From: Streptomyces plumbidurans
Lineage (GTDB): Bacteria > Actinomycetota > Actinomycetes > Streptomycetales > Streptomycetaceae
Direction of reading: 5' to 3'
Assembly: GCF_019857225.1 (NCBI RefSeq)
Contig: NZ_JAFJSY010000029.1
Location: forward strand, 55,888 to 119,887
Length of the DNA: 64,000 bases
The notes beneath the pieces are model-generated. The model searched no databases. It was given only the letters and a program-made list of their open reading frames with translations, and was not told the origin of the DNA. Positions 8,501-15,940 of this stretch are shown piece after piece; position 1 is the first letter of the stretch, and each line of letters starts with the position of its first letter. The translations under genes and the position numbers were made by a program.

Positions 8501-9094
8501 ATGGCCATCAGAACCGACGCCCCCACCCGGCGCGAGCAGATCCTCAAGGAGGCCGCGCGGCTGTTCGCCGAGCGCGGTTTCCACGGGGTCGGAGTCGACG
8601 AGATAGGTGCCGCGGTCGGCATCAGCGGCCCCGGTCTCTACCGCCACTTCGCAGGCAAGGACGCGATGCTCGCCGAACTGCTGGTCGGCATCAGCGGACG
8701 GCTGCTGACGGGCGCCAAGCGGCGCCTGCAGGAGTCGGACGGCACGCCCGCCGAGGGGGTCCTGGACTCGCTCATCGAGGGCCACATCGACTTCGCGCTG
8801 GACGACCGCCCCCTGATCACCCTGCACGACCGCGAGCTGGACCGGCTGCGCGACAGCGACCGCAAGCTGGTGCGGCAGCTTCAGCGGCAGTACGTCGAGC
8901 TGTGGGTGCAGGTGCTCCGGGAGGTCTATCCGGCGATCGCCGAGCCCGCGGCCCGGTCCGCCGTGCACTCGGTCTTCGGCCTGCTCAACTCCACCCCGCA
9001 CCTCGGCCGCCCCGGCTCGCTGCCGGGCCGGGGGACGACCGCGCAGCTGCTGCACCGGATGGCCAGGGGGGCCTTCGCCGCCGCGGCAGCGTGA
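8501..9094 (+). CDS. TetR/AcrR family transcriptional regulator of the acyl-CoA catabolic genes
   Basis: 197 residues. The N-terminal HTH is clear: REQILKEAARLFAERGFHGV, GVDEIGAAVGISGPGLYRHF and GKDAMLAELL; the rest is a helical ligand-binding domain of the kind that senses acyl-CoAs in related regulators. It is divergent from the carboxylase operon and upstream of a second acyl-CoA dehydrogenase, with two matching dyads in the shared gap, so it most likely represses these catabolic genes until an acyl-CoA intermediate binds. The ATG has no Shine-Dalgarno sequence and follows a -10 box directly, suggesting a leaderless mRNA. The ligand is unknown. Confidence 0.9.
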   Translation: MAIRTDAPTRREQILKEAARLFAERGFHGVGVDEIGAAVGISGPGLYRHFAGKDAMLAELLVGISGRLLTGAKRRLQESDGTPAEGVLDSLIEGHIDFALDDRPLITLHDRELDRLRDSDRKLVRQLQRQYVELWVQVLREVYPAIAEPAARSAVHSVFGLLNSTPHLGRPGSLPGRGTTAQLLHRMARGAFAAAAA

Positions 9095-9153
9095 CGAGCG
9101 TTACGAGGGCGGCTCTGGACGCCTCTCCCTACCCGCCGGTACCGTTATCTCTG

Positions 9154-9167
9154 AGCAAGCGCTTAGA
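9154..9167. promoter_or_regulatory. AAGCGCTT dyad upstream of the second acyl-CoA dehydrogenase
   Basis: AGCAAGCGCTTAGA is centred on the perfect octamer AAGCGCTT (9157-9164), 36-43 bp before the GTG start at 9200. It is unlike the GTTAA dyads at 8435-8478, so a different regulator is likely. The same octamer occurs at 42976-42983 and 54638-54645. Confidence 0.45.
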
Positions 9168-9199
9168 CACGCGATCCAGAGCCAGGTGGAGGTAGGGCT

Positions 9200-10357
9200 G
9201 TGCGCCGTACGGTGTTCAACGAGGACCACGAGGCGTTCCGGGAGACCCTCCGGGCCTTCATCGAGGCCGAGGTCGTCCCCGTCTACGACGAGTGGTTCGC
9301 CGCCGGCCAGGCGCCGCGCGACTTCTACTACAAGCTCGCCGAGCTCGGCATCTTCGGCATCCGCGTCGACGAGGAGTTCGGCGGCGCCGGCATCGACTCG
9401 TACAAGTTCGAGGCCGTGATGTACGAGGAGACCGCACGCGCCGGTGTCCAGTTCGGCGGCTCCGGTGTGCACGTGCTGCTCGGCCTGCCGTACATCAAGA
9501 TGCTCGCCACCGACGAGCAGAAGAAGCGCTTCCTGCCGAAGTTCGTCTCCGGCGAGGAGATGTGGGCCCTCGCGATGACCGAGCCGGGCACCGGCTCCGA
9601 CCTCGCGGGCATGAAGACCACCGCCAAGCTCTCCGAGGACGGCACGCACTACGTCCTCAACGGCGCCAAGACCTTCATCACCGGCGGCGTCCACGCCGAC
9701 CGCGTCATCGTCTGCGCCCGCACCTCCGCCCCCACCGCCGAGGACCGCCGCTTCGGCATCTCCCTGTTCGCCGTCGACACCAAGTCCGAGGGCTACTCCA
9801 TCGGCCGCAAGCTGGACAAGCTCGGCCTGAAGACCTCCGACACCGCCGAGCTGGCGTTCGTCGACGTCAAGGTGCCCGTCGAGGACCTGCTCGGCGAGGA
9901 GAACAAGGGCTTCTACTACCTCGGCCACAATCTCGCCTCCGAGCGCTGGGGCATCGCCTTCGGCGCCTACGCGCAGGCCAAGGCCGCCGTGCGGTTCGCC
10001 AAGGAGTACGTCCAGGAGCGTGCAGTCTTCGGCAAGCCCGTCGCCTCCTTCCAGAACACCAAGTTCGAGCTGGCCGCCTGCCAGGCCGAGGTGGACGCCG
10101 CCGAGGCCGTCGCCGACCGCGCCCTGGAGGCCCTGGACGCGGGCGAGCTGACCCCCGCCGAGGCCGCCAGCGCCAAGCTGTTCTGCACCGAGGTCGCGCA
10201 CCGCGTCATCGACCGCTGCCTGCAGCTGCACGGCGGCTACGGCTTCATGAACGAGTACCCGATCGCCCGCCTGTACGCGGACAACCGGGTCAACCGGATC
10301 TACGGCGGCACCAGCGAGATCATGAAGACGATCATCGCGAAGAACATGGGCCTGTAA
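9200..10357 (+). CDS. acyl-CoA dehydrogenase, LCAD-like active site
   Basis: 385 residues of the acyl-CoA dehydrogenase family. Seen: ALAMTEPGTGSDLAGMKTTA, ERAVFGKPVASFQN and C-terminal LQLHGGYGFMNEYPIARLYADN followed by IYGGTSEIMKTIIAKNMGL. The IYGGT segment has Gly where most family members carry the catalytic Glu; long-chain and isovaleryl-CoA dehydrogenases share this and place the base on another helix. The substrate is therefore probably not the same as that of the enzyme at 2699-3859. GTG start at 9200 has GGAGG (9188-9192) seven bases upstream. It follows the TetR gene by 105 bp and is followed by a TesB-type thioesterase. Confidence 0.9.
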   Translation: MRRTVFNEDHEAFRETLRAFIEAEVVPVYDEWFAAGQAPRDFYYKLAELGIFGIRVDEEFGGAGIDSYKFEAVMYEETARAGVQFGGSGVHVLLGLPYIKMLATDEQKKRFLPKFVSGEEMWALAMTEPGTGSDLAGMKTTAKLSEDGTHYVLNGAKTFITGGVHADRVIVCARTSAPTAEDRRFGISLFAVDTKSEGYSIGRKLDKLGLKTSDTAELAFVDVKVPVEDLLGEENKGFYYLGHNLASERWGIAFGAYAQAKAAVRFAKEYVQERAVFGKPVASFQNTKFELAACQAEVDAAEAVADRALEALDAGELTPAEAASAKLFCTEVAHRVIDRCLQLHGGYGFMNEYPIARLYADNRVNRIYGGTSEIMKTIIAKNMGL

Positions 10358-10403
10358 GGTCCGCGAAACCCCGAGAAACGACTGGCGGGTACAACTGTCT
10401 GCC

Positions 10404-11285
10404 ATGAGCCAGGCACTACAGGATCTCCTCGATCTGCTCGACCTCGAACAGATCGAGGAGAACATCTTCCGCGGCCAGTCCCGGTCGGCCGTCGTCCCGC
10501 GCGTCTTCGGCGGCCAGGTGGCGGCCCAGGCCCTGGTCGCCGCCGGGCGCACGGTCCCGGCCGACCGCCACGCACACTCCCTGCACGCGTACTTCCTGCG
10601 CCCCGGCGACCCGGGAGCGCCGATCGTCTACGACGTCGACCGCATCCGGGACGGGCGCTCCTTCACCACCCGCCGTGTGGTCGCCATCCAGCACGGCAAG
10701 CCGATCTTCCACCTCTCGGCCTCCTTCCAGGGCGAGGAGGACGGCCTCGACCACCAGCAGCCGATGCCGGCCGCGCCCGACCCGGCCACGCTGCCCACCT
10801 CCCAGGAGCGGCTGCGCGGCTACGACCACCTCGACCCCGTGGTGGTCGAGAAGTTCCTGGAGGCGCGCGAGGCGGTCGACCTGCGCTACGTCGAGGAGCC
10901 GCCGTACGGGAGGTTCGGCGAGCCGCGTGAGCCGCACTCCCAGGTGTGGTTCCGCACCAACGGCAAGCTGGAGGGCGCCATCGACGAGCCCCTGCTGCAC
11001 GTCGTCCTCGCCACCTACGTCTCCGACATGACCCTCCTCGACTCGGTGCTGCTCGCGCACGGCCGCGGCGGCTGGGCCGTCGGCGACGTGGTCGGGGCCT
11101 CGCTCGACCACGCCATGTGGTTCCACCGGCCCTTCCGCGCCGACGAATGGCTGCTGTACGACCAGGAGTCGCCGTCGGCCCACGGCGGGCGGGGGCTCGG
11201 CCAGGCCCGTATCTACACGCAGGACGGGCAGCTCGCGATCTCGGTGATCCAGGAGGGCTTGGTCCGCGTTCCGCGGGAAGACTGA
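10404..11285 (+). CDS. tesB: acyl-CoA thioesterase II (TesB family)
   Basis: 293 residues, double hot-dog thioesterase that hydrolyses acyl-CoA to fatty acid and CoA. Seen: RVFGGQVAAQALVAAGRTV in the first hot-dog, and in the second ASLDHAMWFHRPFRADEWLLYD, ESPSAHGGRGLGQARIYTQDG and SVIQEGLVR, which hold the Asp, hydroxyl and Gln triad positions of E. coli TesB (Ser here where E. coli has Thr). Length matches the family (about 286). It probably vents acyl-CoAs that accumulate during fatty or branched acid catabolism, given the dehydrogenase just upstream and the gene five bases downstream in the same direction. Confidence 0.9.
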   Translation: MSQALQDLLDLLDLEQIEENIFRGQSRSAVVPRVFGGQVAAQALVAAGRTVPADRHAHSLHAYFLRPGDPGAPIVYDVDRIRDGRSFTTRRVVAIQHGKPIFHLSASFQGEEDGLDHQQPMPAAPDPATLPTSQERLRGYDHLDPVVVEKFLEAREAVDLRYVEEPPYGRFGEPREPHSQVWFRTNGKLEGAIDEPLLHVVLATYVSDMTLLDSVLLAHGRGGWAVGDVVGASLDHAMWFHRPFRADEWLLYDQESPSAHGGRGLGQARIYTQDGQLAISVIQEGLVRVPRED

Positions 11286-11290
11286 GGGAC

Positions 11291-12256
11291 ATGACCTCTG
11301 CAGAGGAGGGCGGCGGCGAGAGCACCATGACGGTGATCGTCGCCGCCGTCGCCAATCTCGGGATCGCCCTCGCCAAAGCCGTCGCCGGCGTCATCAGCGG
11401 TTCCAGCGCGATGCTCTCCGAGGCGGCGCACTCGGTCGCCGACACGGTCACCGAGGTGCTGCTGCTGACCGCCCTCAAGCGCAGCGAGAAGCCGGCCGAC
11501 GAGGACCACCCGCTCGGCTACGGCCCCGAGCGCTACATCTGGGCCATGCTCGCCGCCGTCGCCACCTTCGTCGGCGGCGCCGTCTTCTCCCTCTACGACG
11601 GCATCCACACCCTGGTCGCGGGCGAGGAGCTGGGCGACCCGCTCGTCTCCTACATCGTCCTGGCGGTCGCCTTCGTGCTGGAGGGCTTCTCGCTGCGGAC
11701 GGGGCTGCGCCAGGCGCGCGGCGAGGCGGCCCGCGTCCGGGCGCCCTTCCGGCTCTACCTGCGCCACACCCCCGACACCGCCGTGAAGGCCGTCGTCCTG
11801 GAGGACTCGGCCGCGCTGATCGGCCTCGTGCTCGCCGCCGGGGGGCTGCTCGGCGGACAGCTCACCGGTTCCGGCGCCTGGGACGGTGTCGCCTCAGTGC
11901 TGATCGGACTGCTGCTGCTCGTCGTCGCCTGGGTACTGGGCCGCTCCAACGCCGAACTGCTCATCGGCCGCCCGCTGCCGAAGACCATGCGGGACCGGAT
12001 CAGGGCCGAGCTGCTGGACGTGGAGCACATCGAGTCCGTACTGGAGCTGACGACCCTCGTGCAGGGACCGCGCGAGGCACTCGTCGCCGCCAAGATCGAC
12101 TTCCGGGACCGTTCGACGGCGGCGCAGATCGAGTGGGCCTGCGAGGCGGCAGAGCTGCGGCTGCGCTCGGTGTTCCCGGCGGTGACCAGGGTGTATCTGG
12201 ACCCGACGCCGGGGTTTGCGCAGCGGCGGTCGGAGGGGCTGAATCCGTGGCCGTGA
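11291..12256 (+). CDS. cation diffusion facilitator (SLC30A9-like divalent metal exporter)
   Basis: 321 residues with about six membrane segments and a soluble C-terminal ferredoxin-like domain (LLDVEHIESVLELTTLVQGP...AAKIDF). TM2 holds the metal site LSEAAHSVADTVTEVLLL (HxxxD). TM5 reads LEDSAALIGLVLAAGG, with Glu-Asp where classical CDF proteins have HxxxD; this pattern is typical of the ZnT9/SLC30A9 branch, so metal choice cannot be assumed to be zinc. Start ATG 11291 lies five bases after the TesB stop with GAGG just upstream, so the two are co-translated. Why it travels with acyl-CoA genes is unclear. Confidence 0.88.
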   Translation: MTSAEEGGGESTMTVIVAAVANLGIALAKAVAGVISGSSAMLSEAAHSVADTVTEVLLLTALKRSEKPADEDHPLGYGPERYIWAMLAAVATFVGGAVFSLYDGIHTLVAGEELGDPLVSYIVLAVAFVLEGFSLRTGLRQARGEAARVRAPFRLYLRHTPDTAVKAVVLEDSAALIGLVLAAGGLLGGQLTGSGAWDGVASVLIGLLLLVVAWVLGRSNAELLIGRPLPKTMRDRIRAELLDVEHIESVLELTTLVQGPREALVAAKIDFRDRSTAAQIEWACEAAELRLRSVFPAVTRVYLDPTPGFAQRRSEGLNPWP

Positions 12257-12298
12257 AAGTGGGTTGAGCGGGGCGGGCGGGCGCGGTGGGATGACGTC

Positions 12299-12730
12299 AT
12301 GGCGGAGACGGCGAGGACGGCTGACACGGCGGAGACGGCGGAGACGGCGGATACGGCGAGGACGGCGGACACGGCGAGGACGGCGGAGACGGCGGGCACG
12401 GCGAGGGCGGCGGAGACGGCGGATACGGCGGATACGGCGGATACGGCGAGGACGGCGGAGACGGCGGGCACGGCGAGGGCGGCGGAGACGGCGGATACGG
12501 CGGATACGGCGGATACGGCGAGGACGGCGGAGACGGCGGGCACGGCGAGGGCGGCGGAGACGGCGGATACGGCGGATACGGCGGATACGGCGAGGACGGC
12601 GGAGACGGCGGGCACGGCGAGGGCGGCGGGCACGGCGGGCACGGCTGAGACGGCGGGCACGGTGGGCACGGCGGAGACGGCAGAGACGACGAAGACGTCG
12701 GAGACGACGGATACCGCGGATACGGCGGAG
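12299..12730 (+). repeat. in-frame minisatellite: 9-bp units GCG-NNN-ACG with a 72-bp higher-order period
   Basis: About 48 consecutive 9-bp units of the form GCG(GAG/GAT/AGG/GGC)ACG, encoding Ala-X-Thr. From 12374 an eight-unit block (72 bp, 24 residues) is repeated three times (12374-12445, 12446-12517, 12518-12589) and half a fourth time (to 12625). The array stays in frame with the downstream gene. Confidence 0.93.
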
Positions 12731-13390
12731 ACATGGAACTGGCGGGGCGGGCGGATCCGGGAGGCGTTTCTGGAGGCCGCGCGGACGGCGGCCGATCTGC
12801 TGGCCGAGCCGGCCGTAGCCCGTGCCTGGGACGGTCCTAGCGTGCTGGAGAAGTTCACGGTGCGCGGTCTGGCCGGGCACATGTTCTGGCAGGAGCTGGC
12901 CCTGCCCGCACTGCTCGCCGACCCGCTCCCGGCCGAACCGGTCGTGCCGTTGCGCACGTACTACCTGGAGAAGGTCATCTGGCTGGACGCCGGCCCCGAC
13001 GCGCCCGTCAGCGGACGGATCCGGCAGGGCGGTGAGGCGACCGCGGCGGACGGGCACACGGCGCTGCACGCGCGCGTGCGCGAGGCGCTGGACCGGCTGC
13101 GCACCGAAGTGCCGGCCGCGCCCGCCGCACGGCCCGTGCACGTCCCCTCCTGGGGCGACTGGTCCCTGAACCTCGACGACTTCCTGCTCACCCGTCTCCT
13201 GGAACTCGTCGTCCACACCGACGACCTGGCTTGCAGCACCGACCTACCGACCCCCGCCTTCCCGGACCACGTGACAGCCCCCGCCATCGACCTACTGACC
13301 CGCCTCTCCACCCGCCGCCACGGCCCGATCCCACTCCTGAGAGCACTGGCCCGCAGGGAGCGGGCGCCGGGATCGATCGCCGGGATCTAG
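12299..13390 (+). CDS. mycothiol-dependent maleylpyruvate isomerase-fold protein with repetitive N-terminal tail
   Basis: 363 residues. Residues 2-145 are an Ala-X-Thr repeat (X = Glu, Asp, Arg, Gly); the conserved domain begins near W146. The domain has the DinB/MDMPI-type metal triad: H194 in GLAGHMFWQE and E302/H306 in LLELVVHTDDLA. Family members are thiol-dependent isomerases or transferases; the substrate here is unknown. The ATG at 12299 follows GGTGGGA by about seven bases. Most family members lack any such tail, so translation might instead begin inside or after the array, for example at an in-frame GTG near 12662. The gene lies 42 bp after the CDF gene on the same strand. Confidence 0.72.
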   Translation: MAETARTADTAETAETADTARTADTARTAETAGTARAAETADTADTADTARTAETAGTARAAETADTADTADTARTAETAGTARAAETADTADTADTARTAETAGTARAAGTAGTAETAGTVGTAETAETTKTSETTDTADTAETWNWRGGRIREAFLEAARTAADLLAEPAVARAWDGPSVLEKFTVRGLAGHMFWQELALPALLADPLPAEPVVPLRTYYLEKVIWLDAGPDAPVSGRIRQGGEATAADGHTALHARVREALDRLRTEVPAAPAARPVHVPSWGDWSLNLDDFLLTRLLELVVHTDDLACSTDLPTPAFPDHVTAPAIDLLTRLSTRRHGPIPLLRALARRERAPGSIAGI

Positions 13391-13394
13391 AGCT

Positions 13395-13420
13395 GAGGGT
13401 CGACTGGCCCGCTAACCCTC
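13395..13420. terminator. weak bidirectional hairpin between convergent genes
   Basis: GAGGGT (13395-13400) pairs with ACCCTC (13415-13420); the stem includes sequence at the stop codon of the minus-strand gene. It is short and has no T tract, but it is the only structure in the 21-bp gap between two convergent genes. Confidence 0.35.
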
Positions 13421-14209
13421 GGAGAGCAGCCCCGCCTCGCCCAACAAATACGCCGTCATCGGGTCGTAGTGGCGGGGGCTCATGACGTGGTCGTCCAGGG
13501 GGACGACCGCCTGGAGGGTGCCCTCGGATTCGGCGAGGAAGAGGGCCGGGTCGTTGCAGTCGGCGTAGCCGATGGAGTCGACGCCGTGTTGGCCGGCGTA
13601 GCCTGCCCAGCCGTGGTCGGCGACGACCAGGTCGGGGAGGGGGCGGTTCTCGCGTTCCAGGGCGGTGAGGATGGCCTTCATGGGTTCGCCGGAGTGGGTG
13701 TGCCACAGGGAGGCGCCGTGTTCCAGGACGGCGACGTCGGCGAGCTGCCAGACGTAGCCCTCGTCCGTCTGCAGGCCCTCGGGGATGACCACGATGTCGC
13801 AGCCGGCGGCGCGCAGCGCGGCGGCCGTGGCGCGGTGCACGTCGAGCAGGCCGCCCGGGTGGCCGGTGGCGAACAGCACCCGCTGCTGCCCCTTGGCCGC
13901 CTTGCGCAGCCGGGCCGCCATCCGCTCCAGGGCGTCGACCGTCAGCTCGGGGTCGATGGTGTCCTGGCCGTAGCGGAACTCGGGGTCGTCGTTCACGCCC
14001 ACCCGCTCCGCCATCACCGCGAGCACGTCCTGCTCGTCGCTCCAGCGGTCGCCGAACTCCAGGCCGAGCCAGTAGTGGCGGTCGCCGTTGGCCAGCTTGC
14101 GGTAGTGGCTGAGGTTGTTCTCGCGGGGCGTCGCGACGTCGCCCGCGATGCGGGTCCGTACGAGGTGGTCGACGAGCTCGGCGCGGCTGGGTGTCCCGGG
14201 TATCGGCAT
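13412..14209 (-). CDS. phosphatase-like protein of unknown substrate
   Basis: 265 residues, cytosolic, conserved among Streptomyces as I recall, where it is usually labelled simply phosphatase. Visible features are RENNLSHYRKLANGDRHYWLGLE, a nucleotide-binding-like VLFATGHPGGLLDVHRATAAAL, GASLWHTHSGEPMKAIL and DLVVADHGWAGYAGQHGVDS, with several conserved His and Asp that could bind metal. No textbook phosphatase motif is evident, so the name is weak. Start ATG 14207-14209 is preferred; another in-frame ATG nine bases upstream (14216-14218) is possible and neither has a strong ribosome site. It converges on the isomerase-fold gene and follows the PucR regulator gene by 92 bp on the same strand. 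Confidence 0.72.
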   Translation of the reverse strand: MPIPGTPSRAELVDHLVRTRIAGDVATPRENNLSHYRKLANGDRHYWLGLEFGDRWSDEQDVLAVMAERVGVNDDPEFRYGQDTIDPELTVDALERMAARLRKAAKGQQRVLFATGHPGGLLDVHRATAAALRAAGCDIVVIPEGLQTDEGYVWQLADVAVLEHGASLWHTHSGEPMKAILTALERENRPLPDLVVADHGWAGYAGQHGVDSIGYADCNDPALFLAESEGTLQAVVPLDDHVMSPRHYDPMTAYLLGEAGLLSEG

Positions 14210-14301
14210 GGCTCCCATTGTGAGGCAGGCGCAGATGCGAGTCCCTGGCGTCCCGCACGCTGGGACGTGGGTCACGTACTCATAGTCATGAGCCCGCGTA
14301 C

Positions 14302-15819
14302 CTATGGCCGCCGCAGCGCGAACCACAGCTCCATCCGTACGTCCGGGTCGTCCAGGTCGGTGTCCAGCAGCGCGGCGCAGCGGGCGATGCGCTGGCGCAC
14401 GGTGTTGCGGTGGACGGACAGCGCGACGGCCGTACGGTCCCAACTGCCGTGCAGGGAAAGCCAGGTGCGCAGGGTCTCGGTCAGCGCGGGGCTGTCCGCC
14501 ACCGGCGCGAGCAGCAGCCGAGCGTGGTCCGCTGCGTCCCGCGGCGCCACCAGGTCCGCAAGGCCCGCGCGCTCGCCGTGACGCACCAGCGCCGTGCGGG
14601 TGGCACGGGCCCGGGCCAGCGCGCGGCCCGCCTGGGTGTCCGCGGACGCCCACTCGGCCGGGGCCACGGCGGCGCTGACCCCCAGCGTCCAGCCGGGCTG
14701 CGCGGCCGGTTCGCGGTCGGCCGGTACGAGGACGCGTACGACGTCCTGCGCCAGGTCGACCAGGGGCGAGCCGAGGGCCGCGCCCAGCGCGGAGGCGGCC
14801 ACCGCGTCGGGGGAGCGGGTCTCCGGCCGGGCGTGCACCACGAGCCACCGCCCGGACCCCAGCAGCCCGGCCACGTCGGCGGGCGGCGCCCCCAGCAGCA
14901 GCCGCACCAGCGCGGACGAGCGCGCCGCACCCGTGCCGCTCTGGTGCTCGCCGGTGAGCAGCGAGAGCAGGACCGCGGCGACGGAGGCGATGGTGTGGTC
15001 GCCGGGGTCGCGCTGCGGGGCGGCGACCCCGAGCACGAAGCCCTGTCCGGCACCGAGGGCATAGGCGGCGAGGTGGGTGCCGGCCTTGCTGTCGGTGGCG
15101 GAGGTGGGCGTGCCGGGGACCGAGGGGCGTACGACGTCCGCGAGTTGGGCCAGCGCCGCGTCGGCGTCGTCGGTCCCTGTCGGGCGCCCGGCGGACGCGA
15201 TCGTGGCGCCCTCCGGCCCGTACAGCACCGCCCGCCCGCCCACGCGCCGTGCCAGTTGCCGCAGCACCGACGGCACCGGGTCCGGGCGGGAGGCCGCCGC
15301 CGCGAGGCTCTGCTGCGCCTCCGCGACCCGGCGCAGCTCCGCCAGCCGGGCCTGCGCCATCAGCTGCCAGACCGCGCGGGCCACCCCGGAGAACGTGGTC
15401 CGCGGCGGCACCTCCAGCAGCGGCAGGCCCTGCGCGTCGCAGGCTGTCACCAGGGCGGGCGGCACCGTGTCGAACACGGGGGCGAGGCCGAAACCGAGCG
15501 CGGCCCCGCCCGCCGCGACGATCCGGGCGACGTATTCGGCGAAGTAGCCGGCGCGAGCACCCGAGCCCGCACCCAAGTCCACACCCGCACCCGAGCCCGC
15601 ATCCAAGTCCGCACCCTCCGGGACATGCACCCCGGCCGTCAGCAGCAGCTCACCCCCCAGCAGATACGGGTACGGATCGGCCATCTCCGAGGTGTGCGCC
15701 CAGTGGATCACGGTCCCCGCGTCGGACGGTCCCGCGATCTGCCGGAGGTCCAGGTCCTCACGGGCCAGCAGTGACTCCAGGGGCACGGGTGGCGTGGGCG
15801 GGACGGCGGGATCCGGCAT
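14302..15819 (-). CDS. PucR family transcriptional regulator
   Basis: 505 residues. The N-terminal purine-catabolism-regulator-like domain (LESLLAREDLDLRQIAGPSDAG...ELLLTAG) is followed by a middle GGDEF-like region and a C-terminal PucR HTH: LRTWLSLHGSWDRTAVALSV and HRNTVRQRIARCAALLDTDL. PucR proteins usually activate or repress adjacent transport and nitrogen-catabolic genes in response to a metabolite. It is divergent from the symporter/agmatinase/TPP-enzyme operon at 15941-20108, its most likely target. Start ATG 15817-15819 has GGAGG slightly far (11 bases); an ATG at 15837 has none. Residues near 70-95 contain a duplicated Gly/Ala/Asp segment (see repeat at 15557). Confidence 0.86.
   Translation of the reverse strand: MPDPAVPPTPPVPLESLLAREDLDLRQIAGPSDAGTVIHWAHTSEMADPYPYLLGGELLLTAGVHVPEGADLDAGSGAGVDLGAGSGARAGYFAEYVARIVAAGGAALGFGLAPVFDTVPPALVTACDAQGLPLLEVPPRTTFSGVARAVWQLMAQARLAELRRVAEAQQSLAAAASRPDPVPSVLRQLARRVGGRAVLYGPEGATIASAGRPTGTDDADAALAQLADVVRPSVPGTPTSATDSKAGTHLAAYALGAGQGFVLGVAAPQRDPGDHTIASVAAVLLSLLTGEHQSGTGAARSSALVRLLLGAPPADVAGLLGSGRWLVVHARPETRSPDAVAASALGAALGSPLVDLAQDVVRVLVPADREPAAQPGWTLGVSAAVAPAEWASADTQAGRALARARATRTALVRHGERAGLADLVAPRDAADHARLLLAPVADSPALTETLRTWLSLHGSWDRTAVALSVHRNTVRQRIARCAALLDTDLDDPDVRMELWFALRRP
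15557..15616. repeat. two tandem 30-bp copies inside the PucR gene
   Basis: 15557-15586 and 15587-15616 differ at two positions. The period is ten codons, so copy-number change would keep frame; it encodes a Gly/Ala/Asp-rich linker in the N-terminal sensor domain. Confidence 0.8.
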
Positions 15820-15940
15820 GGTGTGCGTTCCCTCCATGCGGCAGGGCTCGAATGGATGAAACGTACACTTCGCAGTCGCTTTCCGGCCACCTAGTGTCGG
15901 TGCTCATCACCCGCCGGCGAGACCGAGCGAAGGAGGCCCC

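Noticed and set aside
12264..12818. Plus-strand Arg-rich frame overlapping the array
   Set aside because: Low-complexity shadow of the repeat in another frame; no conserved segment.
11755..13216. Long minus-strand reading frames across the 12299-12730 array (Ala-Val-Ser and Arg-Arg-Ile repeats)
   Set aside because: They are antisense translations of the minisatellite with no recognisable domain; the plus-strand frame carries the conserved MDMPI-fold domain.
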